A DNA stretch of 64,000 nt from Bacillus cereus (lineage in GTDB: Bacteria; Bacillota; Bacilli; Bacillales; Bacillaceae_G), in NCBI RefSeq assembly GCF_002584535.1, contig NZ_NUOT01000013.1, forward strand, positions 1 to 64,000, in the 5' to 3' direction. Below the pieces are notes generated by a model. It did not search any database and was not told the DNA's origin. It saw nothing but the letters and a program-made list of their open reading frames with translations. Below, piece after piece: positions 24,875 to 33,218 of this stretch. The translations under genes and the position numbers were made by a program. Every line of letters starts with the position of its first letter. The stretch's first letter is position 1.

Positions 24875-25587
24875 TAGGCTAAAATGAATACCTTTTTAGA
24901 CTCTATTTCTTGCACTAATACGTTATTTAAGTATTCTTTAATGTTATTCATCGCTTCTAACTTCCAAGCACCACCATCAGCCTCAAACAAGCCGCAACGA
25001 GCGCCTTCACGCATTCTAAAGACAAATTTACTTTCTGGTTGTTCAACTTCAACAAATGTTCTATATGGACTTAATTGAACTGGATTTGGTACTTTCGCAT
25101 TCCCTCTACTAGCAACTCCTGTTTTCACAGTTACAGCTTGTGATACACCGTCATCTCCAATTTCCTTTACACCTTCTTCTACGACGGTACCTACTACCTG
25201 TAAAACGATGTCTCGATGACTGTTTTGTACAAATCCTGATTGCAATGCAATATTAAATTCTTCTCTGTCATAAAAGCTTCCAAAATTAAAACGTGGAGTA
25301 GATGCTTGCGCTTGGATATATGTACTTCTAGCCTTATCTCCATTAACCGCAGTAAAGCAACTTACCGTTGTTGGATTTACAATATGAATCATTACAGGTT
25401 CAGTTGTGTCAAATTCTGATTTTACGTAACCTACTAAACCAGATAAACTACGTACAACAATTTCTGCAGGTGTTGGTTCTTGCACAAGATGTAATCGTTG
25501 TGTTGAATATGTCTGTTCACCGATTTTATGTGTTTCAATCGTTCCAATCTCTAATACCTTTTCAATTGCTTCTCTTGTCATAGTCAT
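24874..25587 (-). CDS. DUF2303 (YfdQ)-like phage protein
   Basis: A 237-residue protein with the DUF2303-type signature: FNIALQSGFVQNSHRDIVL, GDDGVSQAVTVKTGVAS, PNPVQLSPYRTFVEVEQP, and a C-terminal FEADGGAWKLEAMNNIKEYL. These proteins occur in the early/recombination region of many phages and have no firm role. ATG 25587 follows GGGGAAATGAAAA. The family assignment is from recalled motif pattern. Confidence 0.7.
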   Translation of the reverse strand: MTMTREAIEKVLEIGTIETHKIGEQTYSTQRLHLVQEPTPAEIVVRSLSGLVGYVKSEFDTTEPVMIHIVNPTTVSCFTAVNGDKARSTYIQAQASTPRFNFGSFYDREEFNIALQSGFVQNSHRDIVLQVVGTVVEEGVKEIGDDGVSQAVTVKTGVASRGNAKVPNPVQLSPYRTFVEVEQPESKFVFRMREGARCGLFEADGGAWKLEAMNNIKEYLNNVLVQEIESKKVFILA

Positions 25588-25605
25588 TTTTCATTTCCCC
25601 ATTTC

Positions 25606-26025
25606 TTAATTTGATTTCGTTTTTAAATAATCGATTACTACCGTTTGCTTTTCTACAGCTTTGTTTTGCTCTTCCACTTCTTCTACCGATTGTCCAACAT
25701 CTGTTTTCACATCACCTTGTAAATCCATGTAGAATTGTCCTTTGGCTCCGGAAGCTAATTCTTGCCCTACTAAATTTCCGTTTTGGTCCATATCTAATAG
25801 AATCTTAGACTCTACCGCTTCTGTTGGTGCTAGTTTCGAAGTTGCTTGAACCTGGCAATTCCATACATCACGTTTCTTATCTCCAGCAAACGAAAGTGTT
25901 AAAACAATCTTTCTTGCTTTTTTCGGATCAGTATTCAAATCCGCCATATTTTCCATTACATGCTCAAACTCTTGATGAAATCTTTCAGCAAGCGCTCCAT
26001 CAGCAAATGTGTTTAGATCAATCAT
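25606..26025 (-). CDS. Conserved phage protein, often annotated replication terminator
   Basis: A 139-residue protein starting MIDLNTFADGALAERFHQE, with a long acidic C-terminal helix. In Bacillus and Listeria phages the family has the name 'replication terminator protein', but there is no evidence here for such a role. It sits in the early operon next to the DUF2303-like gene, where it may take part in recombination. Confidence 0.6.
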   Translation of the reverse strand: MIDLNTFADGALAERFHQEFEHVMENMADLNTDPKKARKIVLTLSFAGDKKRDVWNCQVQATSKLAPTEAVESKILLDMDQNGNLVGQELASGAKGQFYMDLQGDVKTDVGQSVEEVEEQNKAVEKQTVVIDYLKTKSN

Positions 26026-26051
26026 GTTTATTTCCTCCTATTGAACTTGTT

Positions 26052-26246
26052 TTATAAAAAGTCGACATCCACTTTAACCTGAATGTTTACTGGGATTTCT
26101 TTTGTGACACGGATAGAACCAGGACTTTCACCGTTCTCAATTAATTGCGTTACTTTTTCTTTTACTCCATCTGTTGTTTCGAATTCATAAACATTAGCAG
26201 CACCAAAGCCATTATGATGAATTACTAAATATTTTTGTTCTCGCAT
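26052..26246 (-). CDS. Small phage protein, unknown
   Basis: A 64-residue protein (MREQKYLVIHHNGFGAANVYEF start), with a 22-base overlap into the gene upstream. Beta-rich, with no family recognised. Support is position in the operon and a conserved-looking sequence. Confidence 0.55.
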   Translation of the reverse strand: MREQKYLVIHHNGFGAANVYEFETTDGVKEKVTQLIENGESPGSIRVTKEIPVNIQVKVDVDFL

Positions 26247-26410
26247 GTTACTTCCTCTCTTTCTCGAATTCGTTGAGCTGCTATTCTAGGCACAGAAGTC
26301 CTCATTAAAAACGCCTTTAGAAGTTTAATAGCTTCGGGACTCGGTCCTTTACGAATCGCCTCTTTGACTTCTGTATTAGCCACTACTTCTTTAAGATTTG
26401 CCTCCATCAT
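26225..26410 (-). CDS. Small helical phage protein, unknown
   Basis: A 61-residue protein with ATG 26410 after AATAGGAGGAAAC. Basic C-terminus (RIAAQRIREREEVT) and predicted helices suggest a small DNA- or protein-binding factor. It directly follows the Rha-type gene. Confidence 0.55.
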   Translation of the reverse strand: MMEANLKEVVANTEVKEAIRKGPSPEAIKLLKAFLMRTSVPRIAAQRIREREEVTCENKNI

Positions 26411-26418
26411 GTTTCCTC

Positions 26419-27183
26419 CTATTGAACTTCTGAAAAATTCATTTGTGAGTTAACAGCTGCAATTTCTTCGCTTAACACAATTGGTAATGCATATTCACTG
26501 ATTATTTCTGATGCTCTCTCTAAATGAAATCGCTTAATAGCCTTATAACTTTTCACTCCAAATTCACGGTGTAATTGGCTGTAAATGTCACTATATACTT
26601 TCTTCCTTAATCCAACATCTTGATAAGCATTGGTATGTTTACCTCCAAGTAGCACAACTCCGCAACGTCTTACAGAATTTGAAATTTCATCACATTCAAT
26701 GGCAAATAACGGTGCATTGTCTCTCAAGTCTTTTACCTCTGATTTAATATCTTGAAGTTCTTGTTTCTGTCCTTCTAATACTTGAAATGTCAGTTTTAAA
26801 ACACTCATTGGATCTGTAGAGATTTGTTGCTGTTTTTGAATGTACTCTTTCATACGTTTGAACTCTTGGATAAACTTAATTTTCATTTGTACCGCTTCTT
26901 TTGTGTTGTAGCCCATTGCAACTAATGTAAAAGCTTCTTCTGTAAGCTTGTATTTAGGCATTATCTTGTTTTGCGAATTCATATAAGAGGACTGGTGAAA
27001 ATTTACCTGTCCGAATTCTTCCCCCGCATATTCAATTTGTTTACGAATATCCTTCAATACATTGTTATGCTCTTTTCCGAACATGTCTGCAATCATCAAG
27101 CTATCTGTTACAACTTCTCCATTAACTTCAAATACTAATTCGCTATGTACTGATTGTTCGTTTACTACAGTTAATTGATCCAT
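26419..27183 (-). CDS. Rha-family phage regulator / antirepressor with ORF6C-like C-terminus
   Basis: A 254-residue protein with a Rha-type N-terminal domain (VNGEVVTDSLMIADMFGKEHNNVLKDIR, then YKLTEEAFTLVAMGYNTKEA) and a central coiled coil (KQELQDIKSEVKDL). The C-terminal region (AYQDVGLRKKVYSDIYSQLHREFGVKSYKAI) resembles ORF6C. In phages such proteins modulate lysogeny, often as antirepressors. ATG 27183 after AGGAGGGAACAAC. Confidence 0.85.
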   Translation of the reverse strand: MDQLTVVNEQSVHSELVFEVNGEVVTDSLMIADMFGKEHNNVLKDIRKQIEYAGEEFGQVNFHQSSYMNSQNKIMPKYKLTEEAFTLVAMGYNTKEAVQMKIKFIQEFKRMKEYIQKQQQISTDPMSVLKLTFQVLEGQKQELQDIKSEVKDLRDNAPLFAIECDEISNSVRRCGVVLLGGKHTNAYQDVGLRKKVYSDIYSQLHREFGVKSYKAIKRFHLERASEIISEYALPIVLSEEIAAVNSQMNFSEVQ

Positions 27184-27198
27184 GTTGTTCCCTCCTAA

Positions 27199-27354
27199 CT
27201 ATATGTTCCGAATTACACGAATAGCATTCGTATAACGATGCACTAAATGTAATTCCTCATTTACTTTCTTAAAAATCAACCAATTATCAGGGTTTAAATT
27301 GTATAACTTAATTTGATTCTTCTCCCGCTTGGTTGGTTTCTTACCGTTTTTCAT
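27199..27354 (-). CDS. DUF6906-like small basic protein
   Basis: A 51-residue protein not in standard ORF calls: ATG 27354, product MKNGKKPTKREKNQIKLYN..., with the NPDNWLIFKKVNEELHLVHR core seen in DUF6906 proteins of Bacillus phages. It overlaps no other gene and lies between the Cro-like and Rha genes. Function unknown. Confidence 0.65.
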   Translation of the reverse strand: MKNGKKPTKREKNQIKLYNLNPDNWLIFKKVNEELHLVHRYTNAIRVIRNI

Positions 27355-27370
27355 TTTCAATCTCTCCTTA

Positions 27371-27622
27371 TCAAATAACCTTAAGTTCCTTTATAGGAAC
27401 ATCGAATCCAAAAAAATAATAATCACCACTTATACCATAATGTCTGCATATCGTTACAATTTCAGGGATAGAAAAGTTCCCGCCAGTTCCGTTGATATTT
27501 TGATTTACAGCAGAAACACTCTTTCCCAATAATTCTGCAATTTCACTTTGCTGAATGCTATTTTCAGCTAAAAATGCCTTAAATCGAAAATATGGCTTAT
27601 GATTTCTAACCACTTTAGTCAT
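27371..27622 (-). CDS. Cro-like HTH repressor
   Basis: An 83-residue HTH_3/XRE-type protein (IQQSEIAELLGKSVSAVNQNI recognition region), first gene of the early minus-strand operon. ATG 27622 follows GGGAGAGGTG. Its promoter (27669-27697) is flanked by two operator palindromes; a third is inside its own 3' end (27385-27400). It is the Cro counterpart of the divergent CI-like gene. Confidence 0.85.
   Translation of the reverse strand: MTKVVRNHKPYFRFKAFLAENSIQQSEIAELLGKSVSAVNQNINGTGGNFSIPEIVTICRHYGISGDYYFFGFDVPIKELKVI
27385..27400. promoter_or_regulatory. Operator palindrome inside the Cro-like gene
   Basis: GTTCCT-TTAT-AGGAAC, an exact match of the arms of the two operators in the intergenic switch, about 250 bp away, as a looping site would be. 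Confidence 0.75.
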
Positions 27623-27641
27623 AGTATTTCACCTCTCCCGT

Positions 27642-27657
27642 GTTCCTAAAAAGGAAC
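27642..27657. promoter_or_regulatory. Operator palindrome 1 in the switch region
   Basis: GTTCCT-AAAA-AGGAAC, perfect 6-bp arms, just downstream of the rightmost minus-strand promoter and in front of the Cro-like gene. Confidence 0.85.
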
Positions 27658-27668
27658 TTTGTGACTTA

Positions 27669-27697
27669 AATTTATCACCCAATATTTTAGATGTCAA
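27669..27697 (-). promoter_or_regulatory. Early (PR-like) promoter for the Cro-like operon
   Basis: On the minus strand TTGACA, 17-bp spacer, TAAATT. It is bracketed by operator palindromes at 27642 and 27705, so repressor binding would block it. Confidence 0.85.
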
Positions 27698-27704
27698 TAA
27701 AAAA

Positions 27705-27720
27705 GTTCCTGGAAAGGAAA
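27705..27720. promoter_or_regulatory. Operator palindrome 2 in the switch region
   Basis: GTTCCT-GGAA-AGGAAA, one base off the perfect palindrome, just upstream of the minus-strand -35. Confidence 0.8.
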
Positions 27721-27737
27721 TTTTCCAACACAAAATG

Positions 27738-27766
27738 TTGCAAAATCGGAACTTTTCTTATAAAAT
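27738..27766 (+). promoter_or_regulatory. Lysogeny (PRM-like) promoter for the CI-like gene
   Basis: TTGCAA, 17-bp spacer, TAAAAT on the plus strand, overlapping a half operator (GGAAC) in the spacer. ATG of the CI-like gene is at 27796. Confidence 0.7.
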
Positions 27767-27795
27767 TTAGATGTATCTAAAAAGGGGGCGATAAA

Positions 27796-28188
27796 ATGGA
27801 ATCATTAGGTAGTAGATTGAAAAAATACAGATTAAAAAACAAATTAACTATTGATGACTTTATAAAAAAATATAATAAGAACTTTAATGCAAGCATTAGT
27901 AAAAGCATGGTATCAAGGTGGGAGAACGACTTAGCTGAACCAAAAATTCAGGTTGGAAGAAATATTGCTATTATGTATTCTATTCCATTCGATGAACTTG
28001 TAGGAATTATAGAACCTGGTCAAATTGTCCAGGATGGAAAAATTATCGGGATTCCTCATACGGAAAACGAAAATAAAAATCTCAAAACCATAGCCGCTCA
28101 CTTAGAAGGAAAAGATATTACTGACGATAAAATGAAAGATGTATTAAATTACATTGATTTTATATTCAGAGATCAATTCGATAAGTGA
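27796..28188 (+). CDS. CI-like phage repressor
   Basis: A 130-residue XRE-type HTH protein (SLGSRLKKYRLKNKLTIDDF, with recognition helix region SISKSMVSRWE) followed by a C-terminal acidic region. ATG 27796 after GGGGGCGATAA. It faces away from the Cro-like gene across three GTTCCT operators. There is no LexA-like protease domain; the neighbour ImmA-like protease is the likely route for inactivation. Confidence 0.87.
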   Translation: MESLGSRLKKYRLKNKLTIDDFIKKYNKNFNASISKSMVSRWENDLAEPKIQVGRNIAIMYSIPFDELVGIIEPGQIVQDGKIIGIPHTENENKNLKTIAAHLEGKDITDDKMKDVLNYIDFIFRDQFDK

Positions 28189-28204
28189 TGAAAGGTGGTA
28201 ACAA

Positions 28205-28660
28205 ATGTATACATCGTACGAAAGGCTACTGTGTAAATACGAAAATGAAGTCCAAGTAAAAGAAACAGAATTATCTCATGGTTTTAAGGGGTTGTATTAT
28301 GATGGAAGAATCTTAATCGATTCAAGTCTTAAGGAAAATGAAAAACACTGCATTCTCGCCGAAGAAATAGGGCACCATTATACATCCTACGGCAATATTA
28401 TTGATCAAAAAAGCATTGAAAATAGAAAACAAGAACAAAAAGCGAGAAATTGGGGATATAAAAATGTTATTCCTTTTGCAAAATTAGTGGCAGCAAAACA
28501 GGCTCATTGTAATACTTATTATGAAATCGCCGAATTCCTTGATGTGACACAAGAATTTTTAGAGGCATCTATTGGGTACTATTTTCAAAAATACGGAAAA
28601 CAAATAAGATGGCGAAACTACCTAATAACATTCGAACCTTTAGATGTTATTAAGCTCTAG
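28205..28660 (+). CDS. ImmA/IrrE-type metallopeptidase
   Basis: A 151-residue protein with the ImmA-type zinc site: HCILAEEIGHHYTSYG, in which E-E-I-G-H-H stands in for the usual HEXXH, as in other phage ImmA proteins. It follows the CI-like gene by 16 bases and could cleave the repressor on DNA damage, as in ICEBs1 and phi105-type elements. ATG 28205 after AAAGGTGG. Confidence 0.82.
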   Translation: MYTSYERLLCKYENEVQVKETELSHGFKGLYYDGRILIDSSLKENEKHCILAEEIGHHYTSYGNIIDQKSIENRKQEQKARNWGYKNVIPFAKLVAAKQAHCNTYYEIAEFLDVTQEFLEASIGYYFQKYGKQIRWRNYLITFEPLDVIKL

Positions 28661-28690
28661 ACTCACCTAAATGAATTGGGGGAATAAAGA

Positions 28691-30136
28691 ATGAGATGCG
28701 CAATCTATGCCCGTGTTTCAACAGAAGAACAAGCATTGGAAGGTTACTCCATTTCTGCTCAAAAGAAAAAACTTAAATCATATTGCGATGCTCAAGATTG
28801 GGATGTTGTTGGATATTATGTAGATGAAGGGATATCTGCTAAAAATACTAATCGCCCAGAATTAAAACGTATGATAGAACATATCGAAAAAGGATTAATT
28901 GATTGCGTTTTAGTTTATCGCCTAGATCGCCTTACTCGTTCAGTGTTAGATTTATATACACTACTGGATGTTTTTGAAAAGCATGATTGTAAATTTAAAA
29001 GTGCAACAGAAGTTTATGATACAACTACAGCAATAGGTAGGTTATTTATCACTATAATTGCCGCACTTGCCCAATGGGAACGAGAAAACATTGGAGAACG
29101 AGTTCGAGTAGGTCAACAAGAAAAAGTAAGACAAGGTAAATATACATCTGGCAGGAAGCCTTATGGATATAGCGTAGATCATAAAAAAGGAACTTTGAAG
29201 ATTATCGAAGAGGAAGCGAAAGTTGTACGTTCTATTTTTAATGATTACTTAAAAGGTTATAGTGCAATGCGAATTAGTAAAAAGTTAAATACCCTTGGAA
29301 CTCCTGGACGTGATTATTGGAATGAAAAAGCCATAATGTATATTCTAGAAAATCCACTATACATCGGTACTTTACGATGGAGAAAGGAAACAGAGCATTA
29401 CTTTGAAGTTCCGGATTCCGTACCAACAATTATAGAACAAGAAATATTTGATAATGTGCAAAAGTTAAGAGAATCTAGACGTGACTCACACCCACGTAGT
29501 CAATATGGCAGTTACATTTTTTCTGGTATTATAAAATGCCCACGGTGTGGTGGCCCGCTCGTCGGTAACTACGTAAAAGCAAAAAAACAAGATGGAACTG
29601 TCACTAAATATAAACATTACTTCTGTAGAGGTCGAAGATTAAATGTTTGTAATATGGGAAGTATGTCTGAACGAAAGCTTGAAAAAATAATAATTCCACA
29701 TATCCTCTCTTTCTACGTTGACGCAACAGAGGAAATAAGTGATGAAGAAGTTACAATTGGAAATAGTAATATAGAAGATGAAATAACGCAGATTAAAAAC
29801 GAATTAAAAGTCATAGAAAAACGACGTAAAAAGTGGCAATACGCTTGGGCAAATGATCACTTAAAAGATGAAGAGTTTACCGAACTTATGCAAGAAGAAA
29901 ACGAAAGAGAAAAGTCACTAACAGAAGCATTGTACAAATTAAAACCAGCTGAAAATAAAAAACTCAACACTGAAGAACTAAAAAGCATTCTAAAGGATAT
30001 CAAGCTGAATTGGAGCAATTTAAATGACGAAGAAAAGAAAATGTTTATGCAAATCATACTTAAAAAAATAGTTGTTGAAAGAAGCGATCAATGGTACGCC
30101 TATGAATTAAAAATTGTAGAAACAGAGTTTAATTGA
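28691..30136 (+). CDS. Large serine integrase
   Basis: A 481-residue serine recombinase: N-terminal resolvase domain with YARVSTEEQ (catalytic Ser about residue 10) and LVYRLDRLTRS, the recombinase domain (GRKPYGYSVDHKKG, NPLYIGTLRWRK), a zinc ribbon (CPRCGGPL...CNMGS), and a C-terminal coiled coil (residues ~370-450). Large serine integrases insert phage DNA at a specific att site. This one lies at the prophage end next to the comK remnant. ATG 28691 after GGGGGAATAAAG. Confidence 0.95.
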   Translation: MRCAIYARVSTEEQALEGYSISAQKKKLKSYCDAQDWDVVGYYVDEGISAKNTNRPELKRMIEHIEKGLIDCVLVYRLDRLTRSVLDLYTLLDVFEKHDCKFKSATEVYDTTTAIGRLFITIIAALAQWERENIGERVRVGQQEKVRQGKYTSGRKPYGYSVDHKKGTLKIIEEEAKVVRSIFNDYLKGYSAMRISKKLNTLGTPGRDYWNEKAIMYILENPLYIGTLRWRKETEHYFEVPDSVPTIIEQEIFDNVQKLRESRRDSHPRSQYGSYIFSGIIKCPRCGGPLVGNYVKAKKQDGTVTKYKHYFCRGRRLNVCNMGSMSERKLEKIIIPHILSFYVDATEEISDEEVTIGNSNIEDEITQIKNELKVIEKRRKKWQYAWANDHLKDEEFTELMQEENEREKSLTEALYKLKPAENKKLNTEELKSILKDIKLNWSNLNDEEKKMFMQIILKKIVVERSDQWYAYELKIVETEFN

Positions 30137-30162
30137 TGGTATAGTTGATTAAACTCTATTTA
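30124..30162 (+). terminator. Terminator of the integrase gene
   Basis: AGAGTTTAAT...ATTAAACTCT around the stop codon, followed by ATTTATG; imperfect T-tract. Confidence 0.55.
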
Positions 30163-30178
30163 TGTGTTATCAGAGGTT

Positions 30179-30376
30179 TTAGCCTAAAAAACTAGATCCG
30201 TTCTTACGGCAACTCCGCTCTACAATATCAAGAGGCTTTTGAAACATGAAAAAAGAGTCTTCTACTTCAACCACTCGCGTTACAATACGTTTTTCACCTA
30301 AAATAATCGGAAGTAAGGCCATAGTATTCTTGTTTACGACATAACTTTCAACATAGCGTTCTGCTTGTTCCCCCAT
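30179..30376 (-). pseudogene. comK: 5' part of comK, cut by prophage integration
   Basis: ATG 30376 after AAGGAGAGAGTGTAGG starts a 65-residue frame with ComK features: SYVVNKNTMALLP, then KPLDIVERSCR and a GSS. Full ComK is around 190 residues, so only the N-terminal third is left, and after about residue 57 (VERSCR) the expected aromatic pair is replaced by Lys-Asn, then the frame ends within 8 codons. The remaining comK should lie beyond the left prophage end (outside the window). ComK is the competence master regulator, and such a break should silence it unless the prophage excises. Confidence 0.8.
30185..30208. other. Probable attachment-site (att) junction between prophage and comK
   Basis: ComK-like codons continue up to about 30208 on the minus strand; beyond this the frame reads into unrelated sequence and stops at 30179. 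The junction must lie here, but the crossover bases cannot be fixed without the left end. Confidence 0.55.
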
Positions 30377-30881
30377 CCTACACTCTCTCCTTCATCATTT
30401 TTTTACAATTTATAACAGCAGCTGCATGGATAATTGTAGCACTTAAAAAAACAAAACTGTTTACATTTTCAAATATTTTACATTTTCTTATAAAACTTTA
30501 AAGTTTCATAATATTCCTTCATATAAATATCTATATGAAATCTTCATATTTCTCTACCATAAAAGATGTATCGTTATAGAAAAATAAACTTTTTCCTTTT
30601 TGAAATATTTGTAACATAGAAAGTGTATGATTCGTTCAACATACATACTTTCATAAATTATGTATTCGATATGTATACTTACATTCATTTCATGCACCTT
30701 TTTTCGTATATTTCATATTGTAAACATGAAAAGGTGTGTGTAATTGTTGCTTTTAATTCATATAAAACAGCACTTATTAATCATTGAACTCCCCCACCTT
30801 CACTCCGTTTAGGGTAGAAAGGCTTCTCGGTTAAAATGATAAATATTCTACCTACAAATTTCATATTAAGGAGAATCATAA
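30377..30881. other. Non-coding region between comK and the Tyr/His-rich gene
   Basis: Holds the comK promoter (a possible TACAAT -10 on the minus strand near 30433) and upstream sequence of the plus-strand gene at 30882. A hairpin CACCTTTT...AAAAGGTG sits near 30697-30736. No gene. Confidence 0.5.
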
Positions 30882-31145
30882 ATGAATATAGTTTGGAATA
30901 GAATGCATACTCCTCATTTGATATATCACCCTGGATATAGCAGCTTTCCCGTTTCTTATACCTATCATATAAAACCGATTTACTTTCAATATTCTCCACC
31001 AGCTTCTACTTCTCACCATTACCCGCTACATCCAGTTTATCCGACACATTCCACACAGCATTCATATCCCGGTAATAACATATATAAAACTCCCTTTTTT
31101 AAACATTTTAATCATATAGTGAAGGCACAAACGTGGGAAAGTTAA
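30882..31145 (+). CDS. Tyr/His/Pro-rich protein, unknown
   Basis: An 87-residue protein with ATG 30882 after TTAAGGAGAATCAT. It is rich in Tyr, His, Pro and Ser (SHHYPLHPVYPTHSTQHSYPG region). Such compositions occur among spore-coat and surface proteins of Bacillus, but no family is recognised. It lies in host DNA next to the comK remnant. Confidence 0.6.
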   Translation: MNIVWNRMHTPHLIYHPGYSSFPVSYTYHIKPIYFQYSPPASTSHHYPLHPVYPTHSTQHSYPGNNIYKTPFFKHFNHIVKAQTWES

Positions 31146-31255
31146 GAAATTAGAAAGCAAATTTACTACGTTTCTATGTCCCATGTCTCGGGATATGAAA
31201 CAAGAAGGCTAGCAGGAAATCAACAGAATTTCTCCCACACGAAGTATTTTTTATC

Positions 31256-31319
31256 CATATAAAAAAGAAGAAGCTGTCTCCAAAAGGTCATTCAAAACGA
31301 CCTTTTGGGACAGCTTCTT
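31256..31319 (-). terminator. Cold-shock gene terminator
   Basis: A stem with two long complementary blocks (AAGAAGCTGTC and CCAAAAGGTC with their reverse copies) followed on the minus strand by CTTTTTT. Confidence 0.85.
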
Positions 31320-31339
31320 TCTTATCACATACTATAAAA

Positions 31340-31543
31340 TTATAGTTTTACAACGTTTTTAGCTTGAGGTCCGCGGTTGCCATCTTCGATTTCGAAGCTA
31401 ACTTTTTCGCCTTCTTCTAAAGATTTGAAACCTTCAGTTGTGATTGCAGAGAAGTGAACGAATACGTCGTTTCCGCCTGGAACTTCGATGAAACCGAAAC
31501 CTTTTTCATTGTTAAACCATTTTACTTGTCCTGTTACTGTCAT
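31340..31543 (-). CDS. Cold-shock protein (CspA family)
   Basis: A 67-residue CSD protein with RNP1 (KGFGFIEV) and RNP2 (VFVHFSA) motifs and the full-length small Csp size. It binds single-stranded nucleic acid and works as an RNA chaperone. ATG 31543 after AGGAGGAAATAA. A promoter is about 170 bp upstream, giving a long leader as in other csp genes. Which csp paralogue it is cannot be told. Confidence 0.93.
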   Translation of the reverse strand: MTVTGQVKWFNNEKGFGFIEVPGGNDVFVHFSAITTEGFKSLEEGEKVSFEIEDGNRGPQAKNVVKL

Positions 31544-31711
31544 AATTATTTCCTCCTAAGAAAATAGAAATTTTTTTAGTTTTCATACATAAAAAAAGAA
31601 TCCACACATTATCAAATACGAAACATAAAACAGTTCTCACATACTTTTTCTCGTTCGTTTTCAGCACTTGATAATATATGGATTGCTTGATTTAGTTATT
31701 CAACTAGATTC

Positions 31712-31741
31712 ATCATAGCATACTTAAAATAGAATGTACAA
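31712..31741 (-). promoter_or_regulatory. Probable csp promoter
   Basis: TTGTAC and TATGAT with an 18-bp spacer, about 170 bases before the csp ATG. Confidence 0.6.
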
Positions 31742-31872
31742 TATTTTTCAGGAATATTTTTTCTAATTTTTGGTATCCCTCATGAATGAAACAATTATCA
31801 TAAGTTTTACTTCATATAAAGTGAAACTTTCTTACTCCATCGCTGATAAACAACTTTCAGCCCTTAATATAC

Positions 31873-31913
31873 ATCAAAAATAAAAGCAGGTGCCCTTAAA
31901 GGACATCCGCTTT
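31873..31913 (-). terminator. aceA terminator
   Basis: Hairpin AAAGCGGATGTCC...GGGCACCTGCTTT followed on the minus strand by TATTTTTG. Confidence 0.75.
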
Positions 31914-31918
31914 CACAC

Positions 31919-33196
31919 TTATTTCGTAAACTGCGCCTCTTCTGTAGATCCTTTCAGCGCTGTTGTGGAAGATGTTCCGCCTGTAATCACTTGCGCTACT
32001 TCATCAAAGTAACCCGTTCCAACTTCACGTTGATGGCGCGTTGCAGAGTAACCGTGCTCTTCTGCCGCAAACTCTGCTTGTTGCAGTTCAGAATATGCTG
32101 CCATGCCGCGCTCTTTATAACCACGTGCGAGTTCAAACATACCGTAGTTTAGCGCATGGAATCCTGCTAGTGTTACGAATTGGAACTTGTATCCGTATGA
32201 AGCAATTTCTTTTTGGAAGGTTGCAATTGTTTTTTCATCTAGTTTTTGTTTCCAGTTAAAAGATGGTGAGCAGTTATATGCTAGTAATTTCCCTGGATAT
32301 TTCTCATGAATCGCTTCTGCAAAACGCTTCGCATCTTCTAAATTCGGTTCAGATGTTTCACACCAAACAAGATCTGCATATGGCGCATACGCTAAACCGC
32401 GCGCAATTGCTTGATCAAGTCCTGCTTTTGTACGGTAGAAGCCTTCTGGTGTTCTTTCGCCTGTAATAAATTCTTGATCAACTGGATCAATATCACTCGT
32501 AATTAAATCAGCAGCGTCTGCATCTGTTCTTGCTACAATAATTGTCGGCACACCCATTACATCCGCAGCAAGTCTAGCAGAAATTAAATTACGCACCGCT
32601 GTTTGCGTTGGTAGTAATACTTTTCCGCCTAAATGTCCGCATTTCTTTTCTGAAGATAACTGGTCTTCAAAGTGCACGCCGGATGCACCTGCCTCAATCA
32701 TACCTTTCATTAATTCAAACACGTTTAATTGCCCGCCAAATCCCGCTTCAGCATCTGCCACGATCGGTACAAAATAATCTGTATCACCGCTACCTTCCAT
32801 ATGCTGAATTTGATCCGCACGTTGCAGCGTTTGATTAATCCGTTTTACAACAGCTGGTACACTGTTCGCTGGATATAAACTTTGGTCTGGATACATGTGC
32901 CCGGATAAATTGGCATCCGCTGCCACTTGCCAACCGCTTAAATAAATTGCTTTTAATCCTGCTTTCACCTGCTGCATCGCTTGGTTTCCTGTTAACGCAC
33001 CGAGCGCATTAATATAGTCTTCTGTATGAAGCGATTGCCAAAGTTTCTCCGCCCCGCGGTGTGCTAATGTATGTTCAATATCAATTGACCCGCGAAGACG
33101 AATTACATCCTCAGCAGAATATGGACGCGTTACCCCTTTCCAACGTTCGTTTAACTCCCAGCTTTCTTGTAATTTTTGTACTCTTTCGTTTGTCAT
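31919..33196 (-). CDS. aceA: Isocitrate lyase
   Basis: A 425-residue enzyme (start [12 protein letters not shown] 33196 after GGGGATGGAAGAG; 12 more codons are open but less likely). It splits isocitrate into glyoxylate and succinate, the first step of the glyoxylate shunt. Catalytic KKCGH loop ([10 protein letters not shown]), Mg-binding DAEAGFGG and NCSPSFNW are present. It is encoded immediately after aceB, 22 bases apart, in one operon. Confidence 0.95.
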   Translation of the reverse strand: MTNERVQKLQESWELNERWKGVTRPYSAEDVIRLRGSIDIEHTLAHRGAEKLWQSLHTEDYINALGALTGNQAMQQVKAGLKAIYLSGWQVAADANLSGHMYPDQSLYPANSVPAVVKRINQTLQRADQIQHMEGSGDTDYFVPIVADAEAGFGGQLNVFELMKGMIEAGASGVHFEDQLSSEKKCGHLGGKVLLPTQTAVRNLISARLAADVMGVPTIIVARTDADAADLITSDIDPVDQEFITGERTPEGFYRTKAGLDQAIARGLAYAPYADLVWCETSEPNLEDAKRFAEAIHEKYPGKLLAYNCSPSFNWKQKLDEKTIATFQKEIASYGYKFQFVTLAGFHALNYGMFELARGYKERGMAAYSELQQAEFAAEEHGYSATRHQREVGTGYFDEVAQVITGGTSSTTALKGSTEEAQFTK

Positions 33197-33218
33197 CTCT
33201 TCCATCCCCTTTTCTTTT

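Larger units (their letters stand above)
31544..31918. other. Cold-shock leader and downstream region of aceA
   Basis: On the minus strand, TTGTAC-18 bp-TATGAT (31712-31741) is a plausible csp promoter, giving a ~160-nt leader. A terminator for aceA lies at 31873-31913. No gene. Confidence 0.6.
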
